The position numbers and the translations under genes were made by a program. A stretch of DNA of 64,000 nucleotides from Streptomyces sp. NBC_00370 (GTDB lineage Bacteria > Actinomycetota > Actinomycetes > Streptomycetales > Streptomycetaceae), in NCBI RefSeq assembly GCF_036084755.1, contig NZ_CP107968.1, positions 1,240,001 through 1,304,000 of the forward strand, written 5' to 3'. This document shows, in pieces, positions 58,880-64,000 of this stretch (positions are counted from its first letter, which is position 1; the number at the start of each line of letters is the position of its first letter). A model generated the notes under the pieces. The model did not search any database. It saw only the letters and a program-made list of their open reading frames with translations, and had not been told where the DNA came from.

Positions 58880-59680
58880 ATGGAGATGAATGCCAACTAC
58901 ACCAGTTTCGTCGCTGTCGGTGACTCCTTCACCGAAGGCATGTCCGACCTGCTGCCCGACGGTACGTACCGGGGCTGGGCCGATCTGCTCGCCGGCCGGC
59001 TCGCGGCCCGTAACCCGGGGTTCCGGTACGCGAATCTCGCCGTGCGCGGCAAGCTCATCGGACAGATCGTGGACGAGCAGGTGGACGTCGCCGCCGCGAT
59101 GACACCGGACCTGGTGACCCTGGTCGGCGGGCTCAACGACACCCTGCGGCCCAAGGTCGACATGGGACGGGTGCGCGGGCTGCTCGAAGAGGCCGTCGAG
59201 CGGCTCGCGCCGTCCTGCAAACAGCTCGTCCTGATGCGCAGCCCCGGCAGGAACGGTCCGGTGATGGAACGTATCCGGCCGCGCATGGAGGAGCTGTTCA
59301 CGTACATCGACGAGCTGGCGGCGCGGCACGACGCGCTCGTCGTCGACCTGTACGGCGGGAACGTCCTCGGTGACCAGCGGCTGTGGGACGTGGACCGGCT
59401 GCATCCCACCGCCGAGGGCCACCGGCGTATCGCCGAGGCGGTCTGGCAGGGGCTCGGCCTCGACGCCGAGGACGACTGGCGCGCGGCGCTGCCTCCCGCG
59501 GCCCCGGCCCGCTGGCTGATGCGGCGCGGCAGCGACGTACGGTTCGCCCGGCAGTATCTCGGGCCCTGGGTGATGCGCAGGCTGACCGGACGCTCGACGG
59601 GCGACGGCAGGCTGCCCAAACGCCCTGAGCTCCTGCCTTACGAGCCGTACGCGCCGGAGTCCGCCGACGGGACCCCGTAG
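58880..59680 (+). CDS. SGNH/GDSL family esterase-hydrolase
   Basis: 266 residues from ATG 58880. Block I GDSFTEGM (nucleophile Ser near residue 15), block II region AVRGK, block III GGLNDTL (Asn oxyanion) and block V DRLHPTAEGH (Asp and His of the triad). No signal peptide, so the enzyme is cytosolic. The C-terminus (about 205-266) is a family extension ending in a Pro-rich tail. Substrate unknown. Confidence 0.85.
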   Translation: MEMNANYTSFVAVGDSFTEGMSDLLPDGTYRGWADLLAGRLAARNPGFRYANLAVRGKLIGQIVDEQVDVAAAMTPDLVTLVGGLNDTLRPKVDMGRVRGLLEEAVERLAPSCKQLVLMRSPGRNGPVMERIRPRMEELFTYIDELAARHDALVVDLYGGNVLGDQRLWDVDRLHPTAEGHRRIAEAVWQGLGLDAEDDWRAALPPAAPARWLMRRGSDVRFARQYLGPWVMRRLTGRSTGDGRLPKRPELLPYEPYAPESADGTP

Positions 59681-59710
59681 GACCGTGGCGCGGTCCTCCG
59701 CCGGGCCCCA

Positions 59711-59717
59711 GTAGAAT
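59711..59717 (+). promoter_or_regulatory. -10 box TAGAAT for a leaderless purB transcript
   Basis: TAGAAT ends 8 nt before the GTG at 59726 and no ribosome-binding site is visible. Confidence 0.5.
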
Positions 59718-59725
59718 CCGCTTAC

Positions 59726-61165
59726 GTGACTCCCGTGTCGAAGCCCCGTATCCCCAATGTCCTTGCCGGCCGCTACGCCTCGGCGGAGCTGGCCGTGCTG
59801 TGGTCCCCCGAGCACAAGGTGAAGCTGGAGCGCCGGCTGTGGCTGGCCGTGCTGCGCGCGCAGCGGGACCTCGGGATCGAGGTGCCGGAGACGGCCGTCG
59901 CCGACTACGAGCGGGTGGTCGAGCAGGTCGACCTGGCGTCGATCGCGGAGCGCGAGAAGGTCACCCGGCACGATGTGAAGGCCCGGATCGAGGAGTTCAA
60001 CGCCCTCGCCGGCCATGAGCAGGTGCACAAGGGCATGACGTCGCGGGATCTCACCGAGAACGTCGAGCAGCTCCAGATCCGGCTGTCGCTCGAACTCATG
60101 CGGGAGCGTACGGTCGCCGTGCTGGCCCGGCTGGGCAAGCTGGCCGGGGAGTACGGACCGCTGGTGATCGCCGGCCGTTCGCACAACGTGGCGGCGCAGG
60201 CCACCACACTGGGCAAGCGGTTCGCGACGGCCGCCGACGAGCTGCTGGTCGCGTACGGGCGGCTTGAGGACCTGCTGGAGCGCTACCCGCTGCGCGGGAT
60301 CAAGGGCCCGGTCGGCACGTCGCAGGACATGCTGGACCTGCTGGGCGGTGACGCGGCGAAGCTGGCCGACCTGGAGGGCCGGATCGCCGGACATCTGGGC
60401 TTCGCGCACGCCTTCACCTCGGTGGGCCAGGTCTACCCGCGCTCGCTCGACTACGACGTGGTGACCGCGCTGGTGCAGCTCGCGGCGGCGCCGTCGTCGG
60501 TGGCGAAGACGATCCGGCTGATGGCCGGGCACGAACTGGTCACCGAGGGCTTCAAGCCGGGCCAGGTCGGCTCGTCCGCGATGCCGCACAAGATGAACAC
60601 CCGGTCCTGCGAGCGGGTCAACGGGCTGATGGTGATCCTGCGCGGCTACGCGTCGATGACCGGTGAGCTGGCGGGCGACCAGTGGAACGAGGGCGACGTG
60701 TCGTGCTCGGTGGTGCGCAGGGTGGCGCTGCCCGACGCGTTCTTCGCGTTCGACGGGCTGCTGGAGACGTTCCTGACGGTGCTGGACGAGTTCGGCGCGT
60801 TCCCCGCCGTGGTCGCACGTGAGCTGGACCGCTACCTGCCGTTCCTGGCGACGACGAAGGTGCTGATGGCAGCCGTACGGGAGGGCGTCGGCCGGGAGGC
60901 GGCGCACGAGGTCATCAAGGAGCACGCGGTGGCGTCGGCGCTGGCCATGCGGGAGCAGGGCGCCGAGCGCAACGAACTGCTCGACCGGCTGGCGGCGGAC
61001 GACCGGATCCCGCTGGACCGGGCCCGGCTCGACGCGCTGATGGCCGACAAGCTGTCGTTCACGGGCGCGGCGGAGGACCAGATCGGCGCCGTGGTCGCCC
61101 GGATCGAGGAGATCGTGAAGCAGCGTCCGGAGGCCGCCGGGTACACCCCCGGATCGATCCTCTGA
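59726..61165 (+). CDS. purB: Adenylosuccinate lyase
   Basis: 479 residues, GTG start. Fumarase/aspartase fold with the superfamily signature VGSSAMPHKMNTRSCERV near residue 275 (catalytic Ser loop) and His in VHKGMTSRDLTENVEQLQ and AGRSHNVAAQATTLGKR. It acts twice in purine synthesis, releasing fumarate from SAICAR and from adenylosuccinate. The protein resembles the longer, eukaryote-like PurB group in having EGDVSCSVVRRVALPDAFF. mug follows 1 nt after the stop. Confidence 0.93.
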   Translation: MTPVSKPRIPNVLAGRYASAELAVLWSPEHKVKLERRLWLAVLRAQRDLGIEVPETAVADYERVVEQVDLASIAEREKVTRHDVKARIEEFNALAGHEQVHKGMTSRDLTENVEQLQIRLSLELMRERTVAVLARLGKLAGEYGPLVIAGRSHNVAAQATTLGKRFATAADELLVAYGRLEDLLERYPLRGIKGPVGTSQDMLDLLGGDAAKLADLEGRIAGHLGFAHAFTSVGQVYPRSLDYDVVTALVQLAAAPSSVAKTIRLMAGHELVTEGFKPGQVGSSAMPHKMNTRSCERVNGLMVILRGYASMTGELAGDQWNEGDVSCSVVRRVALPDAFFAFDGLLETFLTVLDEFGAFPAVVARELDRYLPFLATTKVLMAAVREGVGREAAHEVIKEHAVASALAMREQGAERNELLDRLAADDRIPLDRARLDALMADKLSFTGAAEDQIGAVVARIEEIVKQRPEAAGYTPGSIL

Positions 61166-61166
61166 G

Positions 61167-61724
61167 ATGCGCCCCGAGGAACTGGACGCGGCCCGCGACC
61201 GGCTCGTGCCCGACGTGGCGGGGCCGGGGCTGCGGGTGCTCTTCTGCGGTATCAACCCGGGTCTGATGTCGGCGGCGACGGGTCATCACTTCGCCCGCCC
61301 CGGCAACCGGTTCTGGCCGGTGCTGCATCTTTCCGGCTTCACACCGCGCCAGTTGAAGCCGGCCGAGGAGCAGGAGCTGCTGACCCACCGGCTGGGCATC
61401 ACCAACGTCGTGGCGCGGGCCACGGCGCGCGCCGACGAGTTGAGCGACGAGGAGTTCCGCGAGGGCGGCGCGATCCTCACGGCGAAGGTGGAGCGGCTGC
61501 GGCCGCGCTGGCTCGCGGTGGTCGGCGTCACCGCGTACCGGGTGGCCTTCGCCGACAGGAAGGCGCGGATAGGGCCGCAGGAGCGGACGATCGGCGCGAC
61601 CCGCGTCTGGGCGCTGCCGAATCCGAGCGGACTCAACGCGCACTGGACGGCGCAGACGATGGCGGAGGAGTTCGGCCGGCTGCGTGCGGCGGCCGAGGGG
61701 GACGAGGGCCCGGCCGCCACATAG
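61167..61724 (+). CDS. mug: G/U mismatch-specific uracil-DNA glycosylase Mug
   Basis: 185 residues. The catalytic motif FCGINPGL (Asn near residue 30) with HFARPGNRFWPVLH behind it, and LPNPSGLNAHW for the second active-site loop, align with E. coli Mug along the whole length. It excises uracil or ethenocytosine from mispairs. It overlaps purB transcription (1-nt gap), so the two are co-transcribed although unrelated in pathway. Confidence 0.9.
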   Translation: MRPEELDAARDRLVPDVAGPGLRVLFCGINPGLMSAATGHHFARPGNRFWPVLHLSGFTPRQLKPAEEQELLTHRLGITNVVARATARADELSDEEFREGGAILTAKVERLRPRWLAVVGVTAYRVAFADRKARIGPQERTIGATRVWALPNPSGLNAHWTAQTMAEEFGRLRAAAEGDEGPAAT

Positions 61725-61754
61725 CGCCGTCCGCCCGCAGGGGCGGGACGGCGC
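61724..61754. terminator. Bidirectional terminator after purB-mug
   Basis: GCGCCGTCC(-)GCCC pairs with GGGCGGGACGGCGC with one bulged base. It begins at the mug stop and serves the convergent secreted-protein gene as well. Confidence 0.7.
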
Positions 61755-61786
61755 CATGTGTCCGACGCGGGGCCGGTGTTCCTTCG

Positions 61787-62332
61787 CTAGCTGACCATGA
61801 TCGGGCCTGCGGTGGCGGTGCACTTCGTCTGGTCGGCGGCCACGGTCGCGCAGCCGCTGCCCGGGGTTGCCGTGTAGCCGGCCGGGGTGAAGATGATGAC
61901 GTTGCTGTTCAGGCCCCACGCGCCCGGCGGCACGTTCACCCGGCCGACCGTCTCGGCGATGGTGCCGGTGATGTCGTAGGTGCTGCCCGGGTAGTACGCG
62001 ATGTCGCTGCCCCACACGTACGAGGCGCTGACCCCGTACATGCGCACGACGACGCCGCACACGATGACCGACCGCCAGGAGAGCTGGTGGGGCTGGGTCG
62101 GGGGGTAACCGATGCCGGAGGGCATGGTGACCTCGCAGGTGTACACCCCGCCGTCGTTGTTGTTGGTGAACGTGACGAAGGCGCTGCCCGCGTCGGCCGG
62201 CGCGGAGGCTGCCGTCGGCGCGGCCGGCGCGGCCGCCTGGGCCGATCCCGCGCCCATCGCGAGTGAGAGGGCCGCGACGCCGAACGCCGCGAGGACCGCG
62301 CCGGTTCGGCGCCGGAGGGAGTGGGGGGACAC
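61787..62332 (-). CDS. Secreted protein of unknown function (about 181 aa)
   Basis: Start taken at GTG 62332 (MSPHSLRRRTGAVLAAFG); AAAGG lies 11 nt upstream, and ATG 62374 is an alternative. A signal peptide (AVLAAFGVAALSLAMGAGSAQAA) is followed by an Ala/Pro linker and a beta-rich Gly/Thr/Tyr/Val domain with four Cys (YTCEVT, VIVCGV, GSGCAT, TKCTA), probably two disulfides. The style is like small Streptomyces surface proteins; I do not recognise the family. Upstream, GAACGTTC at 62463-62470 is an 8-bp palindrome. Confidence 0.65.
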   Translation of the reverse strand: MSPHSLRRRTGAVLAAFGVAALSLAMGAGSAQAAAPAAPTAASAPADAGSAFVTFTNNNDGGVYTCEVTMPSGIGYPPTQPHQLSWRSVIVCGVVVRMYGVSASYVWGSDIAYYPGSTYDITGTIAETVGRVNVPPGAWGLNSNVIIFTPAGYTATPGSGCATVAADQTKCTATAGPIMVS

Positions 62333-62552
62333 GGGGGTACCGGCCTTTCGTGGGGGCGGATCACGACGGAACATGGGGGGACCGCGAAGCGCCGAGGCAC
62401 GCACGCGCGCCTCGGTCACCGGACGATCGTGACTGCCGCGCCAGAGCCACGTCAAGAGTTTAGAACGTTCCAATTGGCCGACCTACCCCCTCTTACGCAC
62501 CAACTCGCCTGCGTGGAGGGTGCGTTGTCACAGGTCAGGGAGGTGTTCGGGG

Positions 62553-62990
62553 CTAGGGCGGGTCCGTTTCCGTTATGAGGGCCATCAGTTGGTACGGCAA
62601 CTCCGCACCCCACCGGGCCACGCCTATCGCCGTCCAGCGGTTCTCCGTCCGCCAGATCCACAGCGAATCCACCGCAGCGCTCAGCTCGTACCAGGGCTCG
62701 GGCAGTTCCTCGCCCGCCATGCCTCTGGCCCGCATGCTCCACAGGCTGAACCGCTGCGCGGGGCCCCAGCGCGCGTCCAGGCGGCCGGCCAGCGCCTCGC
62801 CCAGGGCCTCGTACTGCTCGGCCGCCGGGCCGCTGCCGCTGCCGTCGTCGTCCCAGAACTCCTCGCTGGTGCTGAGCGCGGCCAGGTGGTAGCCGGGGCC
62901 GCCGGTGACCGTCCCTGAGCCGCCGCGCTCCGCGGGGAAGTCCCGGGTGCGCAGCAGCTCCACGAGGGCGAGTTGCCGGGCGATGTCCAT
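62553..62990 (-). CDS. Hypothetical cytosolic protein (145 aa)
   Basis: 145 residues, soluble, Trp-rich in the second half (RFSLWSMRARG, EPWYELSAAVDSLWIWRTENRW). Residues 1-20 form an amphipathic helix (DIARQLALVELLRTRDF). The layout resembles small Streptomyces proteins of unknown function. GGAGG is only 1 nt before the ATG, so the true start may differ. Confidence 0.55.
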   Translation of the reverse strand: MDIARQLALVELLRTRDFPAERGGSGTVTGGPGYHLAALSTSEEFWDDDGSGSGPAAEQYEALGEALAGRLDARWGPAQRFSLWSMRARGMAGEELPEPWYELSAAVDSLWIWRTENRWTAIGVARWGAELPYQLMALITETDPP

Positions 62991-63030
62991 GCCTCCAGTA
63001 AACCCGCCCGCGCCGACAGTTGGCCTCCCG

Positions 63031-63777
63031 TCAGGCGTCGCGGCGGCGCAGCGCGAGTCCGCCCGCCAGTACGGTGGCGGCCGTCCAGCCGATCAGCACG
63101 GCAAGTCCGGTCCAGGCGCCGGGCGTTCCTGACGGGTCCAGCACGAGCATCCGCTGTCCCGCCTGGCCGGGAAAGAAGTCCGCCGCCTTTCCGTTGCCGG
63201 ACACGTCCCCGAGGACGAAGGGCAGCAGCAGGAACACCGGTACGAGCACGCTCAGCGTCCCCGCCACACTGCGCAGCACCGCGGCGACACCTGCCGCCAG
63301 CAGCGAGACGCAGGTGAGGTACAGGCCGCAGCCGAGGATCGCGCGCGGCGCCGCCTGGTCGCCGAGGCCGATGCCGAACTCCGTCCCGATCAGGGCCTGT
63401 CCGCCGACGAAGCAGACGAGGCCCGTGACGAGCCCGACGGCGAGGGCCAGTACGGCGACGACGGCCAGCTTCGCCGTGTAGAAGGCGCGTCTGTCCGGTA
63501 CGGCGGCCAGCGAGACCTGGATGGCGCCGGCGCGGTACTCGGACGCCATGGCGACCGCGCCGAAGACGATGGCGGCGAGCTGGCCGAAGCTCAGGCCGGC
63601 ATACGACAGGAGCAGCGGGTCGAAGTCGGCGCCCGCGGTGTCGTCGGGGCCGAGCGTGCCGCAGATGAGCAGGGAGAAGACCGTCGTCACCAGGAAGGCA
63701 CCGGTCAGCGAGGAGGGCAGGACCCACAGGGAGCGGACCTTGAGCCATTCGGCGTGGGCGGCTGCGGGGAGTGACAT
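63031..63777 (-). CDS. ABC-2 type exporter permease
   Basis: 248 residues with six predicted membrane helices. The N-terminal AAAHAEWLKVRSLWVLPSSLTGAFLV and central VAMASEYRAGAIQVSLAAVPDR (the EYRxGTI-like motif) are typical of ABC-2 permeases paired with a CcmA-type ATPase. The upstream ATPase gene ends 3 nt before its ATG, and GGAGG of the ribosome site lies in the ATPase 3' end. Substrate unknown. Confidence 0.85.
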   Translation of the reverse strand: MSLPAAAHAEWLKVRSLWVLPSSLTGAFLVTTVFSLLICGTLGPDDTAGADFDPLLLSYAGLSFGQLAAIVFGAVAMASEYRAGAIQVSLAAVPDRRAFYTAKLAVVAVLALAVGLVTGLVCFVGGQALIGTEFGIGLGDQAAPRAILGCGLYLTCVSLLAAGVAAVLRSVAGTLSVLVPVFLLLPFVLGDVSGNGKAADFFPGQAGQRMLVLDPSGTPGAWTGLAVLIGWTAATVLAGGLALRRRDA

Positions 63778-63780
63778 GGC

Positions 63781-64000
63781 TCAGGCCTCCTGCGGGTGGG
63801 GAGCGGTGGCGGACGTGTACTGCGCCACGTCCTCGGTGAGGTGCAGATAGGCCTGTTCCAGCGTGCCGACCTCGTCGGCGAGTTGCAGGATGGGGATGCC
63901 TGCGCGGGCGGCGAGCGGTCCGATCTCCACCACCCGGGCGCCCTCGACGGTCCAGCCGCCGTCGTCCTCGACGGGCGAGAAGCCCTTCGCCCGCAGCAGG
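63781..64000 (-). CDS. ABC-2 exporter ATP-binding subunit, C-terminal 72 residues (5' truncated by window edge)
   Basis: The minus-strand frame reads to the window edge: LLRAKGFSPVEDDGGW, then VVEIGPLAARAGIPILQLADEVGTLEQAYLHLTEDVAQY and a short tail. This is the regulatory C-terminus of CcmA/DrrA-type ATPases (GPLAARAGIPI and the LEQAYLHLT motif). The Walker motifs are outside the window. It forms an operon with the permease gene. Confidence 0.85.
   Translation of the reverse strand, partial: LLRAKGFSPVEDDGGWTVEGARVVEIGPLAARAGIPILQLADEVGTLEQAYLHLTEDVAQYTSATAPHPQEA

Noticed and set aside
58853..61255. 800-codon open frame antisense to the SGNH hydrolase and purB genes
   Set aside because: Both sense genes have complete catalytic motifs; the antisense protein is low-complexity Arg/His/Gln without a fold signature.
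62460..62475. LexA SOS box near the GAACGTTC palindrome
   Set aside because: The spacing does not fit the actinobacterial CGAAC-N4-GTTCG box and the adjacent gene has no repair role.
1..64000. CRISPR arrays, tRNA or rRNA genes, insertion sequences, integrases, prophage or attachment sites
   Set aside because: No regularly spaced repeats, cloverleaf sequences, transposase motifs or integrase genes were found; codon usage and GC look uniform.

Overview
The window is a high-GC actinobacterial chromosome segment, almost certainly Streptomyces or a close relative. The signs are strong third-position GC, GTG and TTG starts, several leaderless-looking promoters, MurT/GatD cell-wall amidation genes, an HTH-DUF5753/DUF397 pair next to a lone HATPase protein, and a DUF3516 helicase. 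From memory (not checked here), the order pfkA - urease - clpP - biotin - purB resembles the S. coelicolor region around SCO1214-SCO1254, so this looks like ordinary core or near-core chromosome and not a mobile island. I see no tRNA, rRNA, IS element, prophage or CRISPR array. Both ends cut genes: a large AAA+ ATPase loses its start at the left edge and an ABC-2 ATPase loses its start at the right edge.

Layout. 1-10 kb: AAA+ ATPase, MFS exporter, secreted M1 metallopeptidase, a LysR effector domain without HTH facing a DUF5997 gene, a tiny membrane protein, YjbQ, a flavin monooxygenase and a second MltG-like protein. 10-21 kb: a 19-residue small ORF closed by a very strong terminator, an ABC exporter facing its MarR regulator, a three-domain FAD/Fe-S D-lactate dehydrogenase, a heterodimeric ABC exporter with complementary degenerate ATP sites, and a TetR/alcohol dehydrogenase divergon. 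21-31 kb: membrane hydrolase, DUF3516 helicase, glutathione peroxidase, acyl-CoA dehydrogenase facing a TetR regulator, peptide deformylase, murT-gatD and pfkA. 31-43 kb: CtaG-like protein, SRPBCC-ArsR pair behind two large palindromes, flotillin with an NfeD-like partner, a polar amino-acid ABC importer, a three-gene envelope cluster (repeat lipoprotein, cupredoxin, membrane protein), an acyltransferase and a Tap-type peptidase.

43-49 kb: urease operon ureABCFGD (no ureE), then an orphan Phd/YefM antitoxin facing a ClpP paralogue whose catalytic His is Gln. Downstream lies an NlpC/P60 hydrolase preceded by what I read as a c-di-AMP (ydaO/yuaA) riboswitch. 49-56 kb: HATPase / HTH-DUF5753 / DUF397 regulatory triad and the biotin cluster, bioF facing bioB-bioA-bioD, with abutting palindromes between. 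56-64 kb: two CNNM/HlyC-type transport proteins, SGNH hydrolase, purB, mug, a secreted protein of unknown function, a hypothetical protein and an ABC-2 exporter.

Regulation is readable in many places: most divergent gene pairs with a local regulator carry a clean inverted repeat between them, and most convergent ends carry GC-rich hairpins. The strongest leads for follow-up are the His-less ClpP with its divergent antitoxin, the 19-residue ORF, the SRPBCC/ArsR double palindrome, the asymmetric ABC pair and the riboswitch.
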